Assembly: GCA_964558715.1 (NCBI GenBank)
Contig: CAZLFD010000003.1
Coordinates: forward strand, 4,008-68,007
Reading direction: 5' to 3'
Length of the DNA stretch: 64,000 bases
From: JBGSOV01 sp964558715
GTDB taxonomy: Bacteria > Patescibacteriota > Gracilibacteria > CAIRYL01 > GCA-016699755
Below are positions 52,708 through 61,352 of this stretch, piece by piece. The notes under the pieces are model-generated. The model was not told the DNA's origin. It worked only from the letters and a program-made list of their open reading frames with translations, and searched no databases. The position numbers and the translations under genes are program-made. Within the stretch, counting starts at the first letter, position 1, and each line of letters opens with the position of its first letter.

Positions 52708-53644
52708 AAGCATCGAGCGTCACCCACACCATCGCCTCGTCTTTACGCCACCAGGTGCGCTGGCGCTTGGCGTAGCGGCGCGTATTGCGTGTCATCAACT
52801 CTTTCGCTTTGTGTTCAGAGGTATCGCCACGAATGGCCTCTATCGCCTCGCGGTAGCCATGCGCGATCAGTGCCGGTGTGTCCACATCGTATCCGGCTGC
52901 AAGAAGTGCACGGACTTCATCCAAAAAACCAGCTTGCCAGATCACTTCTGTGCGCTCGGTTATGCGCTTTTCAAGCAGGGCAGATTCGACATGGATGCCG
53001 ATCTTAAAAACTTCCCATTCGCAGGCTGCTTTTTGTTTGAGCGCGGACGGTGGTTTACCAGTGTATTCGAAAATCTCGAGTGTACGGATCAGGCGCACGC
53101 GGTCGTGTGCAGTCGCCATTGCGGCGGATTCTGGGTCGACCGTTTTCAATCTTTTATGCAAATCATTGGTCGAAACTTCCTTCAGCGAGTTCCGGAATTC
53201 TGGCTGCGGCGGCACGCGCGGAATACTGAGGTTTTTACAGATGGCGTCGAGAAACAAGCCCGAGCCGCCAACGAGAAAAGGAACATGCCTACGCGCAAGG
53301 ATTTCACGGATATTGGATTCGGCAAGCACCTTAAATTCCGCCACCGTAAACTCGGCATCTGGCTGGAGAAAATCGAGTAAGTGATGCGATACGCCATCCA
53401 TTTCTGCGGGAGTGATCTTCGCCGTTCCCAGATCCATCCCTGTGTAAAACTGGCGCGAATCACCATTGATGACTTCGCCATTAAACCGCTGTGCCAAACG
53501 GATCGACAGCGCCGTCTTGCCGCTGGCGGTTGGCCCAGTAATCACAATAAGTGGTTTTTTTGCGTTCATTAAAAACTTCTCTAGCCGCTGCACCAGTTCA
53601 CCTTCAGCAATACACACAGGCGGCGGAGCAGGTTTTTGCGACAT
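52706..53644 (-). CDS. miaA: tRNA dimethylallyltransferase
   Basis: 312 residues. Adds an isopentenyl group to A37 of tRNAs. P-loop GPTASGKT (37-44), GDSRQFYTGMDLGTAK, VGGSGLF, and the C-terminal YAKRQRTWWR motif. From the usual start (MNAKKPLIVITGP, 53569) the protein would have 287 residues; the 25-residue extension from 53644 is not family-like, so the start is uncertain. The stop codon lies inside a repeat arm. Confidence 0.94.
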   Translation of the reverse strand: MSQKPAPPPVCIAEGELVQRLEKFLMNAKKPLIVITGPTASGKTALSIRLAQRFNGEVINGDSRQFYTGMDLGTAKITPAEMDGVSHHLLDFLQPDAEFTVAEFKVLAESNIREILARRHVPFLVGGSGLFLDAICKNLSIPRVPPQPEFRNSLKEVSTNDLHKRLKTVDPESAAMATAHDRVRLIRTLEIFEYTGKPPSALKQKAACEWEVFKIGIHVESALLEKRITERTEVIWQAGFLDEVRALLAAGYDVDTPALIAHGYREAIEAIRGDTSEHKAKELMTRNTRRYAKRQRTWWRKDEAMVWVTLDA

Positions 53645-53697
53645 CCCAAAAAAATACACCATTATTGTGTCATACTCTCTTGCTGTCTGTCATGGCA

Positions 53698-54234
53698 TCA
53701 GGCGAGGGTTTCGCGAATAGATTTTCCTTGCGTGATTTCGATCCACAGTTGATGAACATATTCTGCAGAACGATGTGCCAGATCAGCCAATAAGTCGCGC
53801 AGCCTGCGCAGCAGATCGATTGCATGCGAAAGTTCGTAGGCATTGTTTGCGGGGGCTTTTTGCAGCTGTTTCACCTCGCTCTTAACGCTGTCGATCTCGT
53901 GACGGATGGCGGATTTTACTTCGCGCAGCATCACGGCGTCACTCGGCGTCGCGTCATCTTGCAGCTGGGCGCGTACGGCTTGCTCTTCTTCATCGTCTTG
54001 TTGTGCGGTGGCCTGCTGCGTCATTGGCGCTGAGTCGCCCGCTTGCTCGCGAACGACTTCGGCTGATTCACGGATATCAGTATTCATCGGCACATGGTCG
54101 ACCGCCTCACCGCGTGCCTGTGCCTCGAACGCCAACTGGGCAGCCTCGATACGCGAATCTGCAATAACACGCGCATCGTGCTTATTGATGTTTGATTGTT
54201 CTGCCGAATCGTGTTGTTCGTCTTCGTGGTTCAT
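53698..54234 (-). CDS. Hypothetical Glu/Gln-rich protein, predicted coiled coil
   Basis: 178 residues. N-terminal ~100 residues are low complexity with Ala/Gln/Asp/Glu (TQQATAQQDDEEEQAVRAQ). The C-terminal ~75 residues form long helices (LREVKSAIRHEIDSVKSEVK, SHAIDLLRRLRDLLADLAHR). No known family, signal peptide or membrane helix. Start ATG 54234 is chosen. Lies between miaA and fbp. Confidence 0.6.
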   Translation of the reverse strand: MNHEDEQHDSAEQSNINKHDARVIADSRIEAAQLAFEAQARGEAVDHVPMNTDIRESAEVVREQAGDSAPMTQQATAQQDDEEEQAVRAQLQDDATPSDAVMLREVKSAIRHEIDSVKSEVKQLQKAPANNAYELSHAIDLLRRLRDLLADLAHRSAEYVHQLWIEITQGKSIRETLA

Positions 54235-54389
54235 GTGCGGCTTAAGATTGCGTGACCTCACAATAAATTTGCGAGATACGATTGTTAATAAAGTCTACCA
54301 TAGTTGTCAAGCATTTTCCATGTCACGTCAACCTTTTTTCTGGGCACAGAATCTGCCATGATACAGATGACTTTCCTTTTATCGCTGCT

Positions 54390-55331
54390 ATGCCTAAAAA
54401 AATGCTCGATCCGTTTCTGCGCATCGACCCGTTTTTGCGTGATGTCGGAGTGACCAACGGCCTCAGACGGGTGATTTTTTCTGTTGCCCATGCGGGCAAA
54501 TACGTGGCCCACGCTATTCGTAACAACAGTCTCGGTCTAGCGGATTCGAGCAATGCTTCCGGTGAAAACCAACTCGCGCTCGACGTGCTGAGTGATGATA
54601 TCTTCTGCCAACATTTGCACAGCAGCGGTGTGGTAGCGCGCTTTGCCAGCGAAGAACAGCAAGATTCCGTACAACTGACCACGAATTCCGACGAGCTCTT
54701 CTCGGTGGCTTTTGACCCCCTCGATGGCAGCTCACTGGTAGATGCCGACTTCGCCATCGGTACGATCTTTACCGTATTTCGCGGAACAGACTTTTTGGGC
54801 AAGACCGGGAAAGATATTGTCGCCTCTGGCTACATCATCTACGGCCCGCGCACGGTGATGATGGTCGCCACCAAACACGGCTTGTGGGAGTTTACCGAAA
54901 ACCCCATCGGCGAGTTTGTGCTCTCGCGCGATGACATCTGCCTCGCGCCCGATGCACTCTATTTTGCCCCCGGCAATCTGCGCGCCACCATGGAGCGCAA
55001 AGAATACGAAGAACTCTTTTTGCACTGGGCACGCAAAGGCACGACACTGCGCTACAGCGGTGGCATGGTGCCCGATATCCACATGATGCTCGCCAAAGGT
55101 TCGGGCGTGTTCTCGTATCCTAGCTACAGCAAATTCCCAAACGGAAAATTGCGGCTGCTCTTTGAGTGCGCCCCGTTCGCCTTTCTTATTGAGGCGGCGG
55201 GCGGCGCAGCCAAGTGCGAACATGGCAGGGATATTCTTAATATACCGATCGAAGAATTGCATCAACGCACGTCGATCATCGTCGGCTCAAAGAATGATGT
55301 CGATATCGCCGTGGAGTATTTGAATAAGTAG
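54390..55331 (+). CDS. fbp: Fructose-1,6-bisphosphatase, class I
   Basis: 313 residues. Gluconeogenic phosphatase. Metal and phosphate site FDPLDGSSLVDADFAIGTIF near 108-127, SGYIIYGPRT, and LRYSGGMVPDIHMMLAKG; substrate region near ASEEQQDS. The start ATG at 54390 follows the family pattern (MPKKMLDPFLRIDPF); upstream in-frame residues are not conserved. With rpe and rpiB it hints at gluconeogenic or pentose-phosphate flux. Confidence 0.95.
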   Translation: MPKKMLDPFLRIDPFLRDVGVTNGLRRVIFSVAHAGKYVAHAIRNNSLGLADSSNASGENQLALDVLSDDIFCQHLHSSGVVARFASEEQQDSVQLTTNSDELFSVAFDPLDGSSLVDADFAIGTIFTVFRGTDFLGKTGKDIVASGYIIYGPRTVMMVATKHGLWEFTENPIGEFVLSRDDICLAPDALYFAPGNLRATMERKEYEELFLHWARKGTTLRYSGGMVPDIHMMLAKGSGVFSYPSYSKFPNGKLRLLFECAPFAFLIEAAGGAAKCEHGRDILNIPIEELHQRTSIIVGSKNDVDIAVEYLNK

Positions 55332-55403
55332 TTGAGCTTCCTTCCCTTGGACTAAGAGGATGATCGAGGCGGGGTTACGAAAAAAAACAGACACACCAAA
55401 AAT

Positions 55404-55478
55404 TGGTTGCGGGGGTGGGAATCGAACCCACGACCTACGGGTTATGAGCCCGTCGAGCTACCACTGCTCCACCCCGCG
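55404..55478 (-). tRNA. Initiator tRNA-fMet (anticodon CAT)
   Basis: Anticodon loop CTCATAA with three G-C pairs in the stem (GGG/CCC), and a C1-A72 mismatch at the acceptor end (5' CGCGGGG, 3' CCCCGCA then ACCA), both hallmarks of the bacterial initiator. CCA is encoded at 55404-55406 on the complement. Confidence 0.95.
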
Positions 55479-55647
55479 ACACCGATATTCTCACACCAAA
55501 CTGATGGCGTACAAGCATTATTGCGAAATCGGCGCCAGATGTCTAGTGCTTTCTTCGGTTCTACGCGCCAAACAGCCGGCAAAGCGGTGTGTAGCGCGCG
55601 CCAAGTGTATTCTCCACCCTGATCGGATTATGGCATGCTCGGCAGTA

Positions 55648-56244
55648 TCACTTGCTAAATATGCGCTTCAGAAAGCGCAGGACCATGCTGAATAAGTCGT
55701 CGGATATCTTGCCGTCGCCGTCGGCATCGAGGAACCGCTGCGCCAATGCCATTGGCATACCTTGCTCTTGCTTGAGTGATCCGGTGGCCTGTTGCAGCAG
55801 ACCGGCGATATTGCCCGCATCGAGCCCCTGCTCGAGCTTCGCTTTTCCCAACGCGCCCATCACCACCGGGGCGAGCATGGCGAGGATCTTTCCGGTCTCT
55901 TGCTTACCGGCACCGGTCTGGCCGGCGAGCAGTTCTTCTACCTGCGCAGGGTCTGTAAACAGATGCTGCAAAATACCACCCCCTTCACGCATCGCCGAGT
56001 CGCCGAGTGCGTCATCGAGATGGTTAAAGATCGAGCCGTCGTGGTCTTTGGTCAGGGCTTGGTCGAGCTCTGCGGCACCCTTGGCATTTGCAGAGTTCTT
56101 GGCGAGCGCACCCACCAAAAACGGTAAGGCCGTGTTGATAAGCGATTGCGCTTGGTTCGCATCTACCTGGGCCGCCTGGCCGGCTTTGGCCACGAAGGCA
56201 TCGTTTATCTGGGCTTTGAGCGTGTCTGTGAGCAGGTCTTGCAT
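55648..56244 (-). CDS. DUF937 domain protein
   Basis: 198 residues. DUF937 architecture: INTALPFLVGALAKNSANAK, GAAELDQALTKDHDGSIFNH, GGGILQHLF and ILAMLAPVVMGALGKAK. The C-terminal FLDADGDGKISDDLFSMVLR is an EF-hand-like calcium loop, as in many members. Function unknown. No signal peptide. Confidence 0.85.
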   Translation of the reverse strand: MQDLLTDTLKAQINDAFVAKAGQAAQVDANQAQSLINTALPFLVGALAKNSANAKGAAELDQALTKDHDGSIFNHLDDALGDSAMREGGGILQHLFTDPAQVEELLAGQTGAGKQETGKILAMLAPVVMGALGKAKLEQGLDAGNIAGLLQQATGSLKQEQGMPMALAQRFLDADGDGKISDDLFSMVLRFLKRIFSK

Positions 56245-56425
56245 GGGTCAGGGGAAAGGAGCTTTACAATATGCAAACGGCAGGAGTTGCGCAAGGAGGT
56301 GTATTGTTAATGGTTTTGTGAAGTAGGTGAAACAGCGGAACACCTGCGGCGGCGTAAGAGAAAGGCAAGTTGAGAATGGGGTGCATTCGGACAGGTCTGA
56401 CTCGGTGTTTTTGCAAGTCATCAGA

Positions 56426-56457
56426 AAAATGGATTATAGGTTTTTATAATCCATTTT
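56426..56457. terminator. AT-rich 13 bp perfect inverted repeat downstream of the restriction-modification operon
   Basis: The arm 56426-56438 (AAAATGGATTATA) pairs with 56445-56457 (TATAATCCATTTT) around GGTTTT. It lies 60 nt after the stop of the last methyltransferase gene. A T run follows in both directions (weak), so it may act as a bidirectional terminator or as an operator. Confidence 0.55.
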
Positions 56458-56517
56458 ATATGTGAGATGTGGATGAGTATGTGGAGCAGGTGAAACAGCA
56501 AAAGTCCTATTGTGGTG

Positions 56518-57279
56518 CTACTGATTCATTTCAACTTTTTGAAACACAAACAAGTGCTCGTGCATGATGAGCAAGAAGTTATGTTCTTTGCTCTTCTTTT
56601 CCCAAAAACCGGTGGCTTTACAATTGTGCTGATGCTTGATGATATCTTCTTTTAACAGGAATCCGGCCTTCAAAAAGCGATCCATGACTTTATATGCCAA
56701 AGGCTGATACATTTTTTTTCTGCGTGTATCACCCATTAGAATTGCGCAAAACTGGCCATTCTTGAGTACACGGTATAATTCTGCAGCAACTTTCTCCATT
56801 TCGTCACAGAATTCATCGAGATTATTGATGCCGGACAGGTCTTGAGCAATTTCCCCCTCACTATACTTAATAATATCCGCGTATGGCGGATGAGTGAGAG
56901 CAAAATCAATACTAGCATCTTCAATAAAACTAAGATCGCGCGCATCATTCAAATGAAATTCTTGCTTGCTCGGTGTTTTAAAATCGAACTCCAACGACTT
57001 CTGCGATCGTTCAATTGCCCCCGGATTAATATCACAAGCGATTAGGTTTCTGTGAAGAAGCTTGGCTTCTATCGCCGTTGTGCCACCGCCCACCATTGGG
57101 TCCAGTAAGGTATCGCCCTGTTTCGAATATCTGAGTACAAGATTGCGTACAACTTCCGGTGCCCAGTTCCCACGCCAATCAGATTTATGTGTGGCCCAGT
57201 TCCCACGCCGTCGAAAGCTCCACACAGTAGTACATTCTTGGTCAAACTCTGGCGGGTTCAAGGATTTTGGATCTTTCAT
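56518..57279 (-). CDS. DNA methyltransferase (N4/N6 type), second methylase of a GATC-type system
   Basis: 253 residues. SAM motif I region DPMVGGGTTAIEAKL (60-74), catalytic HPPY at 130-133, and an N-terminal TTVWSFRRRGNWA block. It methylates an exocyclic amino group of A or C. It follows the endonuclease gene by 3 nt, so all three genes are one operon. In DpnII- and MboI-type systems a second methylase is present; this one is not obviously DpnA-like, so its exact target is uncertain. AT-rich compared with flanking genes. Confidence 0.85.
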   Translation of the reverse strand: MKDPKSLNPPEFDQECTTVWSFRRRGNWATHKSDWRGNWAPEVVRNLVLRYSKQGDTLLDPMVGGGTTAIEAKLLHRNLIACDINPGAIERSQKSLEFDFKTPSKQEFHLNDARDLSFIEDASIDFALTHPPYADIIKYSEGEIAQDLSGINNLDEFCDEMEKVAAELYRVLKNGQFCAILMGDTRRKKMYQPLAYKVMDRFLKAGFLLKEDIIKHQHNCKATGFWEKKSKEHNFLLIMHEHLFVFQKVEMNQ

Positions 57280-57282
57280 GAT

Positions 57283-58155
57283 TTAGAAAATATAGCCCAG
57301 TACTCCATTTTCCATATCGGCAAGGTTAAACACATAATCGTTATGATTATAAGTTTCCTCCAGCGAATTTCTGGAAGTTAGCCAGCCCTTTCCGTCTGTT
57401 ATCCATACGAAATCGATATCTTGGCGCTTTAGCTCATCATATAAACTACGAAATTCGCCGCACACTGCTTTAAGCTTTGAGCCGCCACCATTGTAAAAAT
57501 TGGTTTCAACTAAAGTTAATTTACCTTCATCATTACCGGGCTTCCAGACTGCAAAATCAAAACTTCTTTCAGATTTATCAATCTCAACAACTATGCCCCA
57601 CCTGGTCTGAATCATGGTCGGCGTTGCCTGTGCGAGATATTCACACCCACCGGTCGCACAAAATTCTTTTAAGTACTTTTCGACAATGTTTTCCATTATC
57701 TTTCCACCTCGATTCTTTCTGCCATTACTGTCTAGACCCACTTCAACGCCAAATACATAATCAACCAGGTTCTTTACACCGTCTTCCTTAAACAATCTAT
57801 GTAAGCCAGACTTCTCAATAAATTCATAACACTTTTTACTCGTGTCTTCCGAATATGTAATTAGCTCCCCAAAGTCGAAAAATTCAGAACTTCTGTCTTC
57901 GTAATCAAAAATTTCGAGTTGGTCTTCTCGCGTAGCAACTAACACTGGAATAGCACGAATAATATCCGGCTCTTGTCTAAAGAGACGATCGAACTCAGCC
58001 TGCAAATCATCTTTTCCTAGCAGGTAATTTAACTTGTTCAGGGTTATTTCCATTCTCGCCTTATTTTCAAAGACCTTGTTCCAATCCACAAAATACTCCC
58101 AAGTTTTAATTGAGTCTTTCAGGGTAGCCATGAGGTTGCTAAAATTTTTATCCAT
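57283..58155 (-). CDS. DpnII/MboI-type restriction endonuclease (GATC)
   Basis: 290 residues. Similar to the DpnII family: LNYLLGKDDLQAEFDRLFRQ, EDRSSEFFDFGELITYSEDT, GVEVGLDSNGRKNRGGKIME, and the likely catalytic block SFDFAVWKPGNDEGKLTLVE followed by TNFYNGGGSKLKAVCGEF. Family members cut unmethylated GATC. The D...E-x-N-type residues in the last block are the putative metal site. It lies between two methylase genes, as in MboI-type operons. Confidence 0.88.
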   Translation of the reverse strand: MDKNFSNLMATLKDSIKTWEYFVDWNKVFENKARMEITLNKLNYLLGKDDLQAEFDRLFRQEPDIIRAIPVLVATREDQLEIFDYEDRSSEFFDFGELITYSEDTSKKCYEFIEKSGLHRLFKEDGVKNLVDYVFGVEVGLDSNGRKNRGGKIMENIVEKYLKEFCATGGCEYLAQATPTMIQTRWGIVVEIDKSERSFDFAVWKPGNDEGKLTLVETNFYNGGGSKLKAVCGEFRSLYDELKRQDIDFVWITDGKGWLTSRNSLEETYNHNDYVFNLADMENGVLGYIF

Positions 58156-58170
58156 TAGCTTGTTTGATAT

Positions 58171-59121
58171 TTAAACATAGTTGTATACAACAATCTCTGA
58201 AACCTTCCCTCGCTTACTGGCAGCCGAATTTACTGCTCTACCGGCATAAACCGTGTGAATTTTGGCACCATCAATTTCAGAGTATATTTTTCGAATAAAT
58301 GGCGTATCTGAATTAGATAACATTACAAAACAACCTTTCTTATGGAGCTTATTGAATGTATCTCGTAATTCAATTTGTTCTTTCTCTAAAAACCCGCCCG
58401 CAGTATAGCTAGTGAAGCTTGATGTTTTATTAACGGGGTAATACGGCGGATCGAAATACACAAAGTCGCCCTTATTAGCATGCTTCAAAACATCTTTGTA
58501 ATCACGCTTCGCAATCTGTACGTTCTTTAAAAGCTGATGCACATTTCTGAGATTCACTTCATCGCAAATAACTGGGTTATTATATCTACCAAAAGGCACA
58601 TTAAATTCACCTTTTGAATTCACACGATATAAGCCATTAAACCCAGTTCTGTTTAAATAAATAAAGCGCGCAGCAATTTCTACCTTTGACAGATTCTGTG
58701 GCTGTTTGGCTCGCACCGAAAGATAGTACTCTTTCTCGTACTTGTGCTTTTTGAGGCTTTTGATTAATTCCTCCGGACACTCTTTGATCACTTGATAGGT
58801 AGTGATGAGTTCTTCGTTCACATCCGACAAAACTGCGTTGTAGGGCTGGATATCAAAGAATACAGCACCACCACCGACAAACGGTTCAAAGTAAGTATTA
58901 TTTTCAATATCAAACTTGTCTGGCAAGGGATATAGCTTTTGGTATTGGGCTAGTAATTGCCGCTTGCCACCAACCCATTTAATAAAGGGCTTGGCTTTCG
59001 CAATAGGGCTTGTTGTCAAAAAATTTTCTACCTCATGTACCAAATCTGCAAAAAAACCCCGCTTTCTCCAGCTCGCCACCTTTATCTTGGGAAATCGCTG
59101 AAGCAAGGCATCCGTAGTCAT
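58171..59121 (-). CDS. Dam/DpnM-type GATC adenine methyltransferase
   Basis: 316 residues. D12 class N6-adenine methylase: FIKWVGGKRQLLAQYQKLYP (motif X/I), YFEPFVGGGAVFFDIQPYNA, LSDVNEELITTYQVIK, NRTGFNGLYRVN and catalytic DPPYYP near 222-227. The first ~40 residues are an extension without family match. It protects GATC sites from the neighbouring endonuclease. Operon order is methylase-endonuclease-methylase with gaps of 15 and 3 nt. The promoter appears at 59149-59177 and contains GATC sites. Confidence 0.92.
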   Translation of the reverse strand: MTTDALLQRFPKIKVASWRKRGFFADLVHEVENFLTTSPIAKAKPFIKWVGGKRQLLAQYQKLYPLPDKFDIENNTYFEPFVGGGAVFFDIQPYNAVLSDVNEELITTYQVIKECPEELIKSLKKHKYEKEYYLSVRAKQPQNLSKVEIAARFIYLNRTGFNGLYRVNSKGEFNVPFGRYNNPVICDEVNLRNVHQLLKNVQIAKRDYKDVLKHANKGDFVYFDPPYYPVNKTSSFTSYTAGGFLEKEQIELRDTFNKLHKKGCFVMLSNSDTPFIRKIYSEIDGAKIHTVYAGRAVNSAASKRGKVSEIVVYNYV

Positions 59122-59148
59122 TTTCGGCTTTAGTTACGTCTGCATAAG

Positions 59149-59177
59149 ATCCTACTGCTTTAAATTTTCTAGATCAA
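59149..59177 (-). promoter_or_regulatory. Putative restriction-modification operon promoter with GATC in both boxes
   Basis: On the minus strand: TTGATC (59177-59172), 17 nt spacer, TAGGAT (59154-59149). One GATC is at 59172-59175, inside the -35 box, and one at 59148-59151, overlapping the -10 box. It is 28 nt upstream of the first methylase ATG. GATC methylation could therefore tune the operon; this is inference. Confidence 0.5.
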
Positions 59178-59186
59178 TCTTGTTTT

Positions 59187-59543
59187 TTATTTCCACTCTG
59201 TCCAATACGAATCGCCATCATCCGAATACATTTCCGCCCATTCTTGTGGCGTGCACTTCGTATGCAAACACGCATCCGAACAAAAGTATTCCCGCCCGCC
59301 GTCGATGCAATAGCCCTCATCCATCCACTTGCCACAATGCTCGCATGTTCGTTCCGGGTCAATTATGGCTCCGGTTTCGGTAATGTGTTCCACATTCGTC
59401 ACCTGCACAAAATCACAGGCAAAGCGGTATTGGCCGCGCTCGTACATTGCTTTCGCTTTTGCTTCCGCGGCTTCTTCATCATTTGCAAACAACCAAATTC
59501 TGCCCACGCCGCTCGCCTGCATCATTACTTCGTAATACTTCAT
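59187..59543 (-). CDS. Hypothetical protein with a zinc-ribbon-like motif
   Basis: 118 residues. The middle has a four-Cys set, CEHCGKWMDEGYC then YFCSDAC, consistent with a small metal-binding knuckle. The N-terminal 50 residues (YYEVMMQASGVGRIWLFAN, EAAEAKAKAMYERGQ) look like a compact alpha/beta unit. The C-terminus is acidic (YSDDGDSYWTEWK). Function unknown. Upstream of the restriction-modification operon in sequence, transcribed in the same direction. Start ATG 59543. Confidence 0.65.
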   Translation of the reverse strand: MKYYEVMMQASGVGRIWLFANDEEAAEAKAKAMYERGQYRFACDFVQVTNVEHITETGAIIDPERTCEHCGKWMDEGYCIDGGREYFCSDACLHTKCTPQEWAEMYSDDGDSYWTEWK

Positions 59544-59603
59544 TGTACGCAAAAATCACCCGCATCGTAGCGATCTTGGCGGGGCGTTGTCAGATCAATT
59601 TTT

Positions 59604-60623
59604 CTACCCCTCACTCAGCGCCCGCTTGATCATAAACTCCACATTTTCATTCGCATTCTTGTACTCCAAAATCTTTTTGGGGTGCTTCTGCTGCCACACG
59701 CGAAATACCTCATCGGCAAAGGCCTGCCCCACCGTGGGCACCCCTTTGAAATCGAAGATGATACGGGTGAATTTCTCGAGATTGGTCAGCACCCGCCGGG
59801 CTTGTGAGCGCGAGACGTGCACGGCACCGTACTGATAGAGCTTGACGTGGATATCAGTGGTGTCGAAGGCGAATTCTTCGTACGCGTACTGGTGAAAGAG
59901 CTCGCTGATGCGCTTGTCGGTGTCGAGAGCGATGGCAAAGGTCACCCGGGTGCCGCGCCTGGTGGAAGCGGAATCTTGTAAGAAGATGTCATCGACGAGG
60001 TTGTCGCGGATCAGCCGCTTGCCGAAACTGTCGAGTTCGAAGGTGTCGGCGATGCGCGAGGTGAAAAAGATACCCTGGCCGGAGTGGGCTTGGGGCATGG
60101 TGGTCGTCTTGCCCTTGAGCAGTTCTTGAATGGCGGCAAGCTCATCTGGCAGATTCTTTTTATCGCGGATACTGCGGAAGACACCGATGCCGGCATCACC
60201 GATCTGAAAGGTGATCGTAGTCGGTGTTTTTTGCCAGGTGATGTGGATGGCTTTAGAATGGCTGTGCTCGATAGCGTTGTTGAGCATTTCGGAAAACGCG
60301 TAGTCGAGGATGCTGACAAGATTGTCGGGCAGTCCGTCGAAGATGCGTTTGCCCTTGCGGATATCGAGGAACACTTGGTGCTCTTGCAGATTTTCGTTTT
60401 TGAGGCGCAGCGAGGTCTCTTGCGTCGTATTGGCAGCGTTTGTGGCGAGCGTGTATTTCGCCCCGCGAGTGCTGCCGCTTTTTTGCAGAATGCCGGTGTC
60501 TACCAGATGTTTCAGCTCTTTGGCGATGCCTTGCGGGGTTGCCTGAGTGTGCTGTCGGATCAGGCTTGTAGTGAGCTGTTCGTGCTCTTGGGCCAATTGA
60601 AGGATGAGGTCGCGCAGTTTCAT
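59604..60623 (-). CDS. HTH - GHKL ATPase - DUF4325 (STAS-like) regulator
   Basis: 339 residues. N-terminal winged-helix-like DNA-binding segment (about 1-60: LTTSLIRQHTQATPQGIAKE, LKHLVDTGILQKSGSTRGAK). A GHKL ATPase domain: N-box EMLNNAIEHSHSK, DAGIGVF (G1) and HSGQGIFFTSRIAD (G2). C-terminal DUF4325 domain: FTRIIFDFKGVPTVGQAFAD, EVFRVWQQKHPKKIL. The combination resembles an anti-sigma/STAS switch fused to a DNA reader. Six ordered repeats lie directly upstream, so autoregulation is likely. Function otherwise unknown. Confidence 0.85.
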   Translation of the reverse strand: MKLRDLILQLAQEHEQLTTSLIRQHTQATPQGIAKELKHLVDTGILQKSGSTRGAKYTLATNAANTTQETSLRLKNENLQEHQVFLDIRKGKRIFDGLPDNLVSILDYAFSEMLNNAIEHSHSKAIHITWQKTPTTITFQIGDAGIGVFRSIRDKKNLPDELAAIQELLKGKTTTMPQAHSGQGIFFTSRIADTFELDSFGKRLIRDNLVDDIFLQDSASTRRGTRVTFAIALDTDKRISELFHQYAYEEFAFDTTDIHVKLYQYGAVHVSRSQARRVLTNLEKFTRIIFDFKGVPTVGQAFADEVFRVWQQKHPKKILEYKNANENVEFMIKRALSEG

Positions 60624-60634
60624 GCTGCAGAAAG

Positions 60635-60724
60635 ATTATCAACTTAATTATCAACTTTTATTTTTGAATTATCAACTTAATTATCAACTTTTTGCGTACA
60701 TATTCTCAACTCGATTCTCAACTT
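60635..60724. promoter_or_regulatory. Six operator-like direct repeats in three pairs
   Basis: ATTATCAACTT at 60635, 60647, 60668 and 60680; ATTCTCAACTC at 60702; ATTCTCAACTT at 60714. Within each pair the spacing is 12 nt; pair starts are 33 and 34 nt apart. On the minus strand the unit reads AAGTTGATAAT. It begins 12 nt before the ATG of the HTH-GHKL-DUF4325 gene. Confidence 0.8.
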
Positions 60725-60751
60725 AGTGACCTGACTGATCGCTATCGAACT

Positions 60752-60775
60752 ATAAAATGGCTGTGGCTATTTTAT
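60752..60775. promoter_or_regulatory. Palindrome between the DUF4325 regulator and umuD
   Basis: ATAAAATGGC (60752-60761) faces GCTATTTTAT (60766-60775), 9 of 10 pairs, with a TGTG centre. A TATACT lies at 60773-60778. It could be an operator for umuD; no classical LexA box was recognised. Confidence 0.5.
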
Positions 60776-60864
60776 ACTCTACTACAAAAAAGTCAGGTTT
60801 TCTGTATTGAACATTGCTTCACACTTTTGCCAGAATCTTCTTTGCCCTCTCGAAACGATCCCCC

Positions 60865-61308
60865 GTGAAGTCCCCCCTGAAAATCACCGCCATCCACCCC
60901 ATAAAACCCGGTAAGCGGCACGAACTGCCGTTGTATCTGTCGCGCATTTCCGCCGGCTTCCCCAGCCCGGCGGATGATTTTTTGGAGAAGAAACTCGACC
61001 TCTTTGAAGAGCTCGTGCGGCATCCGGCCGCCACGTTTTATGTGCGGGCGGAAGGCGAGTCGATGACCGGCGCGGGTATTTTTTCTGGCGATACGCTGAT
61101 TGTGGACCGGGCGCTCGAGGCGCGCGACGGCGATATCGTGGTGGCAGTGGTAGATGGAGAACTCCTCGTGAAGTATTTAGAGAAGCAGGGCGATGGGATA
61201 CGGCTGCGCGCGGCGAACCCGGCCTATAAGCCGCTCGAGGTACAGGGGGAGATGGATTTTGAAGTATGGGGCGTGGTGACGAATGTATTCCACAAAGTGC
61301 GCCGCTAG
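60865..61308 (+). CDS. umuD: UmuD-like S24 peptidase (LexA superfamily)
   Basis: 147 residues from the GTG at 60865 (a TTG at 60814 would add 17). RecA-assisted self-cleaving partner of DNA polymerase V. Cleavage site ISA-GFPSPA at residues 30/31 (Ala-Gly, the UmuD type), catalytic Ser66 (EGESMTG) and Lys103 (LLVKYL). No DNA-binding domain. Followed by umuC 106 nt later with a repeat between them. Confidence 0.92.
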   Translation: MKSPLKITAIHPIKPGKRHELPLYLSRISAGFPSPADDFLEKKLDLFEELVRHPAATFYVRAEGESMTGAGIFSGDTLIVDRALEARDGDIVVAVVDGELLVKYLEKQGDGIRLRAANPAYKPLEVQGEMDFEVWGVVTNVFHKVRR

Positions 61309-61352
61309 CGCTGTGGCTGCACAACGGATGAACGATGATCCATTTTTACAAA

